DNA from: Jaapia argillacea MUCL 33604
Taxonomy: Eukaryota > Basidiomycota > Agaricomycetes > Jaapiales > Jaapiaceae
Length of the DNA stretch: 35,511 bases
Assembly (NCBI GenBank): GCA_000697665.1
Contig: KL197753.1
Span: forward strand, 150,054-185,564
Direction of reading: 5' to 3'
Position numbers and translations under genes: made by a program. The notes beneath the pieces are model-generated. The model saw nothing but the letters and a program-made list of their open reading frames with translations. It searched no databases and was not told the DNA's origin. Positions 1 through 9,632 of the stretch are shown in pieces (positions within the stretch are counted from its first letter, which is position 1; each line of letters begins with the position of its first letter).

Positions 1-114
1 AACGGCATCGATCCGACAGTTCCTCAGCCTAACGCCCTCATGGGCTCCGATGAACGTCGAGCTATGTACATCCCTAGCAGTCCCACACCCAAGTCCGGTG
101 ATGAGGAGGAATGA
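1..114 (+). CDS. C-terminal end of an unidentified protein (partial)
   Basis: The frame is open from base 1 to a TGA at 112-114 and gives 37 residues, ending in a Ser/Pro- and acid-rich tail (last residues SGDEEE). The 5' part lies outside the window, so the family cannot be named. The segment GSDERRAMYI resembles GRDERRRMYI near the C-terminus of the membrane protein that starts at 962. The two could be tandem relatives, but so short a match may be chance. A polar, acidic tail would suit the cytosolic end of a membrane protein; that is inference only. Confidence 0.4.
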   Translation, partial: NGIDPTVPQPNALMGSDERRAMYIPSSPTPKSGDEEE

Positions 115-961
115 AGGAATCCAAAGGGTATGTTTTCGATTATGCGAAGACTCTGGGGGTGATCTGACAGCCATTCTATAGCACACTATTGGGTGATATT
201 TTCGTCTCAACCCGGATGTCATAGAATAGTTGTGATGGTCGTTTTTGGTTGTATTTAAATCATCATCGTAGCCATATAGCATTCAACTGCTAAACTCAAA
301 TCTATCATTGATCTATTGATTGGTCTCCGGGAGTGTTGGTGGCTCTGGCGGCTCTGGCGGTACAATATACGGTCTCCGAGAATTTGTTCTGGGCGAGTTT
401 TGAACCCAGCTATTTCCCTGGCAGCCTTTTCTCTGGAGAGCGCTGGAATATGCTGTGCCAGACCCGCCAGATATCTGTGGGAAAGCTGATGTGGACCGTG
501 CAGAATACAGTAAGTACTGATTCTAATCACACGCGATTCGATTTCATTCATCTGATGGGGGTTTGATTAAGGAATCATCGCTGTGAGGAGTCATTACTGC
601 GACGCAGCTCCTCACTCACGCAGTCCGACTACATAATATGCTCCCGTATGTAGCAGCGGCATCGCGACGTTGTTAAACCCACCTTTAAAACATGCCATGC
701 CCAGCGTCCAGCAGGTGCGGATGCACACTGATGCCAGCTCGGAAACCCATTGGTACATACCAAAGACCTTGGGACGAAGCTCCTATGGCTGATCTCATGA
801 CTTACAGCTCCCGGGCGATCACACCATCATACAACCCTCCTCAAAGGGTTCGATATCGTCTCTATAGCCGTCAGTTCACTTTTGCATGAATTTGTTGCGC
901 ATTGACAAACCGTGGGTTTAATACCTAGGGGACTTTCATCGCTGCGGTACAAGCTCAAGCG
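115..961. other. Intergenic stretch, no gene recognised
   Basis: Short ORFs on both strands (for example 333-566 + and 255-551 -) show no family motif and no convincing splice structure. An 8-bp inverted repeat (GTGAGGAG at 583-590, CTCCTCAC at 608-615) is the only structure noticed. The stretch would hold the promoter of the gene starting at 962. Confidence 0.4.
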
Positions 962-1498
962 ATGAGTACCACTCTCGGGAACCAAGAGGCGGCGGCGATC
1001 CGGATTGTGAATGCACTGTATCTGTGTGGGTTTGTCTTTGATCTTATGGCTGCTTGCTTGTCATTCTTGACTTCGAGGTGGTTACAATGTCTGACGATGA
1101 GTGAGAAGTGTCATCTGGAGGTGATTTTTGGGACGCGGGATGGGCTATCGGGGAAAGTGCTTCCAAGTTGCGATGATGATAAAGAGAATGGTGGCTGGGA
1201 TACCAAAAGTGATTGTCATTCCGACCCAAGGCCAGGGCTTGCAGAACGGATGTTATGTTCCTTCTTCGCCACATGTCTCTTCCTCCCCCTCCCTTTCCTC
1301 ATCATCGGAGTCGTATTCATGTGTCTTGGTCTCTTGGTATATACGTGGGAGGAACATACTAGGGTCGTAGCTATCCTTGTCTCGTGTTCGTATGTGGTGA
1401 CTTTGCCTTTCGTTTCGGGCGTGGTGGTTATTGGGAGGGATGAGAGGAGGCGGATGTATATTATTGAGTGCATGAGTAGGATGCAAGGAGATTTATGA
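962..1498 (+). CDS. Small multi-pass membrane protein, unknown function
   Basis: This is an intronless 178-residue reading frame. Hydrophobic segments lie at about residues 16-38, 97-127 and 135-157, separated by a charged, Asp/Glu/Lys-rich loop (about 60-90), and the tail is short and basic. That suggests three or four membrane passes. The general look, a first helix followed by an SRWLQxL motif, resembles uncharacterised transmembrane proteins common in Agaricomycetes, but I cannot assign a named family or a function. It converges on the peroxygenase gene at 1870-3601. Several antisense ORFs across it are read as shadows. The protein ends with a DERRRMYI motif similar to the partial gene at the left edge. 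Confidence 0.55.
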   Translation: MSTTLGNQEAAAIRIVNALYLCGFVFDLMAACLSFLTSRWLQCLTMSEKCHLEVIFGTRDGLSGKVLPSCDDDKENGGWDTKSDCHSDPRPGLAERMLCSFFATCLFLPLPFLIIGVVFMCLGLLVYTWEEHTRVVAILVSCSYVVTLPFVSGVVVIGRDERRRMYIIECMSRMQGDL

Positions 1499-1869
1499 GT
1501 GGTGGTGTGGCTTTGCAAGGGCCTTGGGGTGTTGAATATGGGCTTCTCAGGCGAACCTGTGGGTTGTTTTATGCGCATTGCATTGTCCGTCCACCCCCCG
1601 GCAAGGAGACTTCCACTTCATCGCGATATCCTACTACTATAACGAGAGGTCCAGAATCTAGCAGAGTACTTGATCGAAGAGAACGAGTAGCTTGTCGAGT
1701 TGCAGTTTCCATCGTATCCGTGCACCAAGGTGACTATATCAAGGACGTAGCTAACGACACCGATGAAGGGGTACATGGAAAGAGAGCGGATTTTCTCAAT
1801 GTCCACAAGGCATACAATGAATAGTGCAGATCTGTTCTCAACGAATGAAGTCCGAGGAGTTGGCAACAA
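1499..1869. other. Convergent 3' intergenic region
   Basis: This lies between the stop codons of the membrane protein (+) and the peroxygenase (-) and should contain both 3' UTRs. ORFs at 1495-1824 (+) and 1618-1869 (-) show no recognisable domain. Confidence 0.4.
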
Positions 1870-3601
1870 TCAAACTCCAGCAGGGCCCGAGGGCTCCACT
1901 AAAGTACAATTAAGAGGTTCGAAGATATTGTAGACGCCTCGGATAAGTGTGTCGACATTCTGTCTCAGCATTCCAGTAGTGTTGAGTAACACGGCTGGCA
2001 CATTTTCACCTGCGAGGTTGAGGTAAAGACCGCAAATCTTGCAAACCAATCCATATCAGATTCGGCCATCCGCCAGTGCGTGCATTGAATCACTCACAGT
2101 GTCGGTATAACTCTCGCCATCGGGAACGTAGACGCCCGAAGCGTTCTTGGCTCCAGCAGGGACGGGATGGGGAGTTTCGACGACATCTGCAGCGTTGATG
2201 ACACCATCGAAAGTGAAACGGGTCGCACGGCGGAACCATCCTTGAGGGAACGTTTCGTGTTGGAAGAATGAAGTCATCACTGGCACGGTGAGATTTCCTT
2301 CCTTGGCTATAAAGACGAACTGTGAGTGGGAGGAGCGCTTGAGCATTTAGAAAGGTGTACCATTAGGGAAGAAGTTGAGAGTGAATCCTGCTTCGCCGTA
2401 GCCGAAACCGTGTCTGTTCAAGATCTGGATTTAGTGCCCCGAATAATTTCGCAAAAATGTTATGGAACAAACCTTCCGACGTGGAATGTCAACTATCGAA
2501 TAATATGAGTATGGTAAGATAACGAATTGGGTGAACCGCTTACGTTGGGATTGCGAAGGTAAGAGTCCACGAACCGAGCAAACCGATACTCTTGGAAAAC
2601 CCTCTCGGACACGATGTGTCCATCGGAATAGTTCGCAACGTAGGTCAAGAGCTAACGGCGAGGCAATCAGTTAGAATGAGGTGTGATCATAAATAAGCGA
2701 GTCGAAACGGTTGACCAACATTATTGTACAAGTCCTGTTGGAAGTGAACGTTGTCACCCAGGGCGAAATCCTCACGGGTCATGGACACGTCCCCTACAGA
2801 AATCACATTAGTGAAAAGGTGGTACAAGTCGCCGAGTCGCACTGGAGATGTACCTTCGAACCTCCCGTGCTTGCCCAATCCACCGGGTGTTCCATCGATA
2901 TTTCCTGGCAATGGAGGAACGAGTGGAGACTCGAGCCCAAGGGAAACTCGATCTAACAAAACATTCCCTCTGGAAAGCTGATTATGACACTATAAGTCTC
3001 AGCAAGCGGACGGAGGCGAGTACTAGGGCGTACCAACGCAAAGGACGCGAGGGCGACGGAAAAGTTGTAATCCACGTTGAATGCTTCCTGTGCACCGTTT
3101 ATGATATCGGCGGCGCTGACGATACCACTAGAGACATCACGTTGTTCAGGCCAAACACGAATCTGGTGGGGAAACGATACACGTACTTGCGAGGTAAGTA
3201 GCCATGGTTAGCCTAGAGAAAAGAGCAACGGATAAAAAAGAAATCAGGAAACCGGCAGTTACATAGAGACTGAGACGTCGCACCATGGTATTCAAACCAG
3301 CTACGACGAGATTATTATCAGATAGTTGAATCAAAGAATCCCGAAGGTGAGTACGCACGGCATGGACCCCGCTGATCCGATGGACCAGGAGGCATGTACG
3401 GGTGGGCCGCATCTACATTCAAATCAGTTTGGCCAACGTCGAAAGTTTCGAGACACGCTCACCTGGTATAAGTATGCTTCCGGTATTTGGCAGCGGCGGG
3501 GGGAAGGTGATCAGCTGGCCCTCTGCCCAGGCTGCTTCATACGCAGGATATGCAAAAGCATTGGCTACCGAAGCCAAAAGCAAAGCAATACGGAAATGCA
3601 T
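1870..3601 (-). CDS. Unspecific (aromatic) peroxygenase, long type, heme-thiolate peroxidase family 2
   Basis: Family enzymes are secreted and use H2O2 to oxygenate aromatic and aliphatic C-H bonds. Twelve exons join in frame to 361 residues: 3601-3463, 3412-3359, 3300-3284, 3212-3187, 3127-3034, 2977-2854, 2793-2720, 2651-2544, 2492-2473, 2413-2361, 2306-2098 and 2037-1870. Met1 opens a signal peptide (hydrophobic to about residue 17). The heme-ligand motif PCP has its Cys at 64, inside RGPCPGLN. The metal-site motif EGD is at 151-153, followed by VSMTR. Arg219 and Glu226 match the acid-base Arg/Glu pair of long-type peroxygenases. Sequons such as NLT, NYS, NAS and NTT fit a secreted glycoprotein. 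A TATA box 42 bp upstream rules out the longer ORF start at 3679. Exons of 17, 20 and 26 nt are notable. Family and catalytic residues are firm; the exact ends of small exons are less so. Substrates cannot be read from sequence. Confidence 0.93.
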
Positions 3602-3642
3602 CTTGCCAAAGGACAGTGATGGACGTTTCTTTTGCGGGGCGG

Positions 3643-3650
3643 CTTTTATA
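3643..3650 (-). promoter_or_regulatory. TATA box of the peroxygenase gene
   Basis: The minus strand reads TATAAAAG here, 42 bp upstream of the peroxygenase start codon. With a transcription start some 30 bp downstream, the first ATG met would be the one at 3601-3599. That supports this start over the in-frame ATG further upstream. Confidence 0.6.
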
Positions 3651-4646
3651 CTGCTTAGGGCGGGCTTTCGGAGCCGCAAAAAGAGAAAGAATCCAAGAAG
3701 CTCTGTACGATCATTGCAGGGGCAGGAACCCTACACGGAATGTCCGCAGTTATTTGGGAATCAGTGAGCGCAGTTCTCATAACAGCATAACCGCAGCCAT
3801 TGTAGAACATGTGAACGTCATGAGATCAGAAAGATGATCATGCTCGAAAAGTCTTGGCGAACGTGCAGAGTCCATACACTGCTATGCACCTCGAGAGTTT
3901 GATCTATGAATAGTTTAAATCAGGAATAGGCAGTAAACGCATGGTGACCTGAACGACGTGGTGGGCGTTGATCAGAAGAAATCATGCAGAATTCCATTAT
4001 CTGGGAGGAGGAAGCCAGCAAGAAGAAACGATTTCCACGAGGGGAATTGTGTGGCCGACGTTGCTAACGGTCAGACTTGTCCGGAGGATGAATTCTGCTT
4101 GTAAAAGGGGAGACGACTGTCACATCGGTGTAAAAAGGACAGTGCCGTCATTGTATTGATACTGATCGTCGCTGGGTTGTAGGCCGCCAATGGGAAGCTG
4201 TGAACGTTAATGATACACAATCACCGTATATTATATCTCTTACTAGTGGGCTCACTTCAGGCGGGTATAGCAGGCCAGGCTGCGCTGCGCAGCTGTTGGT
4301 TCCACGTCCGTCTGCGCCGGACTCTATGCTCGGACCTTTGGTGAACGTGCGCAGGCTAACTTACACTCTATGTTAGACTCGTTTCCAGTCTCTATGAGGC
4401 ACTGAAGAGGGTACTCGATGTGAATTTCGAGTGCAGAAGGGAAAGTGTGTCAAGGAAGTGCAACATGAAATTTGAAATGTGTGTCTACTTACCCGTGACG
4501 GTAGTTCGAGTCCGAGGTCACGTGGCGTTTTGGAAGAAAAATGATAATCTAATCTCCTGCTGTCGATCTCTCCGAGTCAAAGTTGCTGCCGATCAACTCC
4601 TCCACCCTTGCGCTCTCTGCATTCGAGCTTACGGACTTGGCTAACT

Positions 4647-4653
4647 TGACTCA
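4647..4653 (+). promoter_or_regulatory. Possible GCN4/CPC1-type bZIP site
   Basis: TGACTCA lies 103 bp upstream of the RPC6 start. This heptamer is the binding core of the fungal general amino-acid-control factor (Gcn4/CPC1). A 7-mer occurs often by chance, so the assignment is tentative. Confidence 0.25.
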
Positions 4654-4755
4654 TCGAACTGGTCGAGACGCCCCCTCGCGTCTCTCTGGCCTTGCCGCCG
4701 CGTCCAATCCACCCGATATTCCTAGCCCTCCGTTGACGAGTTCCACTGACCAGCC

Positions 4756-7093
4756 ATGAGCGGCAGTAGGAAACTCAGCGCATTGGAGCAGAGGATGCAC
4801 CAAGCCGTGCTCTCTGCTTCAGAAAAGGTAAGGACCCCGGTCTCTTAGTTTACTCGAATCGCCCAACGCTCAACCGGATTCGAATACTTAGGTCCTCACT
4901 ATGAAAGAACTCGAGAAAATCGCACCCGATATGAGTGCCAGGACTGCCGCTTTGAACTTCTTGTTGTCTACCGTACGTCTCTTTCTATCCTGACTCCCTG
5001 ACATCGATTTTCATGTGACGATGATGTAAACAGGGCATGCTGAAAACACTCAAAGATTCAAAGGGAGGAATGTCGTTTAGAGCTGTTTTGAAGAAAGAGT
5101 TGGATGTGTACGTTCCCTTTCGTCATTTGACTTGCTTTTTGTCTTGCACCGTATCATTCATGAGTTAACCTCGACTTCGATCAACCTTCCTCCCTACTTC
5201 TCTACCATTCATGACTATCTCTTTCATGACCTTCTTGATCACTCCACCCACACACTTCTGTCCTTCCTCGCATCCCACCACCTTCCGAGTATGGAGCTGA
5301 CACGCTTTTGATAGGAAAAAAGACATGACAGGAGAAGAAGCTATGGTTTTATCCCATATCCAAGGCGCCGGTAACGAAGGTACCATCACATTCCTTCCAC
5401 CTTCTCGCCTCTCGTTCCCCCAATGTTATTCCCTCTCATCCTCGAATTGTTCCGTCATCCCCATACCTTCCTCCACGATCACGTTCTCATCAACCACTCC
5501 CCCCATCCAATTCGTTCTACAAAACTAACATCTCCCAACCTTTAGGTATATGGACGAAACATATCAAATCAAAAACAGAATTGCACCAAACGGTCCTGGA
5601 TAGATGTCTGAAATCGCTCGTACAGAAAATGTTGATCAAGGTTGTGAAGAGTGTTAAGGTGCGTTTGCGTCTCCCAGCATTTTTACGCCCGTTTTTCCTT
5701 GCCAAGTCTTCTCGCGCATATATGCTCCTTCCCGCGCATACAACCTCGTTTGCTACGCATACGCTCTCGCTTTCCCGTGCATACGTCCTCCCCTCTCCCG
5801 CGCATATATGCTCCTCCCTTTCTCCCCCAAAAACATCCTGACACCTCATTCCATCCCTTTCACAGCACCCAACCCGCAAGATCTACATGCTCGCCCACCT
5901 CGAACCTTCAGTCGAAATAACAGGCGGTCCATGGTACTCCGATAACGAACTAGACACGGAATTTATAAAGTTGTTATGCGGAGCTTGTTTGGCGTTCATT
6001 AGGGAGAAGGTACATCTTTCTCCCTTCCCCTCCCCCCTCATTCCTAACGCACCATCACCCCCTAGTCTTTCCCGAAATCCCAATCCCACTCTTCCTCATC
6101 TTCAAAACGTCTTTACCCGCCTTCGCAAGCCCCCTCCTACCCATCAGCAGCAGCCATATCCCATTTCTTATCTTCAAGCAAGATAAGCACGACGGAATTG
6201 GGGGTGGAACATGTTGAGAGTCTTTTGGGGGTGTTGGTTTTGGATGGGTTGATTGAGAAGGTACGTTGTTCTTGTTGTTTTTGTTGGGTGGATGGTTGAT
6301 GATGTGATGGGGCTTTTGGTAGTTGCCGGCGTTTGGAGCTGCGCTTTGGGAGTCTTCTATGAGGGAGGGGGAGAGTGACGATGACGACGCTTCTGCGAGG
6401 GAGAAGAAGAAGAAAAAGGAGAAAGGAAAAGCAAAGAAACGCTCTCGGGATGATTCAGATGAAGATTCGGATTTGGAGGATGAGGGGAAGAGGAAGAAGA
6501 AAAGACGGAGGAAGGATAGAGGTGATTCCGATTCGGACGAAGATTCTGATGATGGGAAGAAGAAGAGCAAGAGCAAGTCTAAGTCCAAGACGAAGAAGAG
6601 GCGTAAAGATGATAGTTCGGACGAAGAGGCTAGTGAGGAGGACGAGAAAACCAAGAAGAAGAGGAAAGGAAAGAAGAAGTGGAAGGAGGAGAGTAGTGAT
6701 GAGAGTGATGACGACGAGAGTGAGAGTGATTCGGAGGAGGAGGACCGAAAGAAGAAGAAAAAGTCAAAGAAGAAACGCAAAGCCTCTCCCTCCTCCTCTT
6801 CCGAAACCGAATCAGATTCCCATCGCCATCGTTCCAAATCCCGCTCCAAATCCAAATCCAAACGTTCTTCGTCTCCCGCCCTGAACTTGTCATCTTACAC
6901 CGAATTTGACGGGGCGGGAGGTGCACATGTTTACCGAGCGGTTCATCCGGAGACTTTATCGTTGGGGTTGAGTCAGGCTCCTTGTGGGAGGTGTCCTACG
7001 TTTGATTTTTGTAAGGAAGGGGGACCGGTTAACCCGAAGGAGTGTGTGTATTATGAGGGATGGTTTAGCAAGCTGGTTGTTAGCGAGGAATGA
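4756..7093 (+). CDS. RPC34: DNA-directed RNA polymerase III subunit RPC6 (RPC34/RPC39), with a large charged insert
   Basis: This nuclear Pol III subunit helps open the promoter and contact TFIIIB. Eight exons join in frame to 504 residues: 4756-4827, 4892-4972, 5034-5107, 5315-5379, 5546-5658, 5866-6009, 6066-6260 and 6323-7093. Winged-helix hallmarks are the GMLKTLKDSKGGMSFRAV segment, the NEGIWTKHIKSKTEL helix and the LEPSxxxTGGPWYSD block. The C-terminal cysteines 469, 472, 478 and 489 (PCGRCPTFDFC, then ECVYY) match the iron-sulfur ligands of human RPC39. Between the last winged helix and this domain, residues about 263-438 form a low-complexity Lys/Ser/Asp/Glu tract with basic patches, making the protein far longer than the human subunit (about 316 residues). 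The gene converges on biotin ligase with 97 bp between stops. Identity is secure; the role of the insert is unknown. Confidence 0.95.
5713..5815. repeat. Degenerate GCGCATA repeats inside an RPC6 intron
   Basis: The fifth RPC6 intron (5659-5865) holds about five copies of a CGCGCATA-like core. Two 17-nt copies (5713-5729 and 5799-5815) are identical, and variants start near 5733, 5754 and 5776. A similar core occurs in an intron of the membrane-protein gene at 29.1-29.4 kb. The units are irregularly spaced, so this is a degenerate cluster rather than a true tandem array. Confidence 0.5.
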
Positions 7094-7190
7094 GTGGAGA
7101 TGGGAAAGGCGAAGATAAGGTAACTGATGTACAAGCATTTGCTTTAGTTGACAACGTCAATTGCGTACGACCCTACGAAGAGCACCCTGA

Positions 7191-9292
7191 TCAGATCCCA
7201 ATCCCGGCGGTTGTCTTTGTCTTTATCAACCCAGCCATCATATCAAAACTGTTTCCATCGGGTTGCAAGTCGATGAATTCTTGGAACCTGCCTACCCACT
7301 CTGTTCTTTCTGGGAGGGTTCGTAACAGACCGTGTTCAGGGGTGATACCCACTATACGGACAGAACGATGTGGTGTTGTCGTTGTCAGGGTCACGAGTTG
7401 GTCCCTGGACGGAGTGAGCGGGTGATCAATGGCATTAGAAAAGATGGACTCACGAGTGAAGCCATCTGTCAAAGTAAAGGTCCATGAAGGGTTCAAATGA
7501 ACCTTTGGCTTCCTGCCATATCGACCATTGTTTCTCAAACTTTGCCAAGATGGTTGCGACTGTACGTTCCAGGCTGAGCTCGAATTCGCGTCCGGGAATC
7601 AACTGGGCGAGCGAGGTGATGGGTGGCGGGTTCAAAACGTTCAATCCGCAACCTATATGGAACCAATCAACAACATAGTCCACCCAAGCGTATGTGGAGG
7701 TCACGAACCTATCACGATGTCCACCTTCCCCGACCCAAAACTCGTATTCACCAAAATCCCACCAATCTTCTTCATCTCACCTCCAACACTCGCGTACAAG
7801 TCATTCGGCCATTTGATCCTAACCGCCTCGCCCCACGGACCCAACTCCCGACAAGCTTCAGTAACTGCCAAACAAAACAAGTATTGGATGAATACGAGTT
7901 TACTTGCGGGGATAATGGAGAGTGATGATCGGAGTACGATGGAGAATTGGAGACAGCCGAGGGGAGAAAGCCAGATATTGTTGCCACGACCTCGGCCGGA
8001 GAGTTGTTGTGATGCGATTGAGACGATTCCCGAAGGGAGGGTTGAGAGGAAACGAGGGTTTCTGGGGATTTTCGTCAGATCTAGTACTGTCGATCACGCG
8101 AAGAAAACACGAACTTGTCGAGTAATGTTTGAGTACTCGTCACCAACTCTCCATAAAAGAGCGCTTCTCCAAAACCGATGCCATTTAGCTCCCCAACAGC
8201 ACACCCTTCGAGGTCTCTGGCGGTTGAGAGGGCATCAAAGTATCGGTTGATGTCAAAATGTGGTGTCTGGTCGGGAGAGGGAAGTGAGCCTTGTGAAAAG
8301 GCAATGACGTGTTTGGGCCGCCAGTTTGCGGTCGCAATCCCCTCGAAATCGTAAAGATGCGATGAGCGGGCTACATCCATCAGGCCCGCAGACTCGTCGT
8401 CGGAGTGAAAGCGGAACGTATCGTTGCTGTCCTCGAAGACGGCCGAATCTTTATTGTCGTCCGATAACCTAATCTTTAGCAATTCCAACACATTGTTGAT
8501 GATAGAGGGCTTCTTTGGATTCCCGACAAGAAATTGGGGGATCGGATGGGAGAACGTCGTCGTTTGCTGAGGAACCTCCAAACCAAGTCTTCCAAGAGTG
8601 TCCCGGAGAGACGCGAGGCGAGATCGTTCCGCGTCCTTTATCTCCTGGGCAGATAGTGACGGTGAAGCCTTTTCGATGACGAGTGAAGCCGGCTCCGTCG
8701 TGAGAGGATACTCGAGACTGGGTGACCAGAAGGCTGCCCTTCCGCCAGTACTGAGGGTAAAAATGATCCCTGCAATTCCACCTTCCACGTATTTGGCGAG
8801 GATGTGCAACCCCTTCACCTCCTCCGCGATTTCGATGTCGCCTCCACCCTCGCAATAGACAGTTGTCTCTGTACCGTCGGGAACGGTAGACACTGGGCGG
8901 ATACCTATATCACTTTTCGATTGGAAGGTGGGATTGAAAGCGAAACCTGCGGGTCTGTCAATAAATCGGAGGTGCTGATCTTCACCGATATCGCTGTTAA
9001 ATGCCTGCAATCCCGTCCGAGAGGTAGCGACACCCGAAGAAAGCGCTAGAAAGGAGCCGCCTTGTTCTAGGTAACTTTTAACTGCTTTAAGAGCAGGATA
9101 AGATGAGAAGGGACCCCTACAGGCAGGGAAGACGACGAGAGAGCAAGTTGCAGGCCAAGGGTGGTTGGCAAGCGATTGAGTAGTGATCGATTGGACAGTA
9201 TAGTTGGACAAGAGAAGAGATCTCAGGGTGGAGATGGTAGCAGACAGAGAGGTCTGGATAACCTCCGGGCCTGAGTAGACCAGAACGTTCAT
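7191..9292 (-). CDS. BPL1: Biotin-protein ligase (holocarboxylase synthetase)
   Basis: It activates biotin with ATP and attaches it to lysines of biotin-dependent carboxylases such as acetyl-CoA and pyruvate carboxylase. Four exons (9292-8115, 8061-7709, 7652-7454, 7404-7191) join in frame to 647 residues, normal for fungal BPL. The start MNVLVYSGPE opens the glutamine-amidotransferase-like BPL_N domain (about 1-240). The catalytic domain begins with TSTQTLLDK (about 385). It carries the biotinyl-AMP loop SGRGRGNNIW (414-423), KWPND (476-480) with the catalytic lysine, GGILVN (493-498) and VIGCGLNV. The C-terminal cap starts with DQLVTL and contains GITPEHGLL. Splice phases restore each motif exactly. 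No break or missing residue was seen. Confidence 0.96.
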
Positions 9293-9632
9293 GACGCAGT
9301 GTAAGAGGCCTCCCCGCGAATTTCTTGTGGGTGTGCGCCGGGGAAGATATCCAGGGTGTCTTAACTTCCATCGATAGAGTCAGAGTGCGATTCTCGCAAG
9401 CGGCGATGACAGACATTTAGGACTAACAAGAACAGCGGGCGTAGAGTTCAAAATTCAATCGACTTCAAGATCTTGGTGCGAATGAAGTTGCAGGTGTGAC
9501 ACGATTGTGAGGAGTCGCGATTGTCCCCCGACAAGCGAAAGTCATTCAGTTCCAAGTTCAACGAATCAGTTTCTCTCTCGACGCCCTCATCATTCCCGTC
9601 ATCATAATACATATATTGACTAATCGACGGAA
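9293..9632. other. BPL1 upstream region and 3' flank of the first F-box gene
   Basis: About 340 bp. It must carry the BPL1 promoter (minus strand) and the 3' end of the F-box/LRR gene. No other gene or repeat was seen. Confidence 0.4.

Larger units (their letters stand above)
3602..4755. other. Divergent intergenic region between peroxygenase and RPC6
   Basis: About 1.15 kb separates the two divergent start codons. It holds the peroxygenase TATA box and a TGACTCA site near RPC6. Small ORFs (for example 3968-4159 and 4420-4644) carry no domain signal. No RNA gene or repeat was recognised. Confidence 0.4.

Noticed and set aside
583-615. 8-bp inverted repeat GTGAGGAG/CTCCTCAC
   Set aside because: A short stem with a 17-nt loop and no T-run or gene context; expected by chance in a window this size.
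3602-3679. Upstream extension of the peroxygenase start (26 extra residues)
   Set aside because: The extension spans the TATA box and would bury the signal peptide; the ATG at 3601 gives a normal secreted N-terminus.
6055-6861. 268-codon minus-strand ORF rich in Ser/Phe/Leu
   Set aside because: It is the antisense shadow of the Lys/Ser/acidic tract in RPC6; low-complexity coding sequence opens the complementary frame.
7528-8250. 240-codon plus-strand ORF
   Set aside because: Antisense to the BPL1 catalytic exons, whose motifs are unambiguous.
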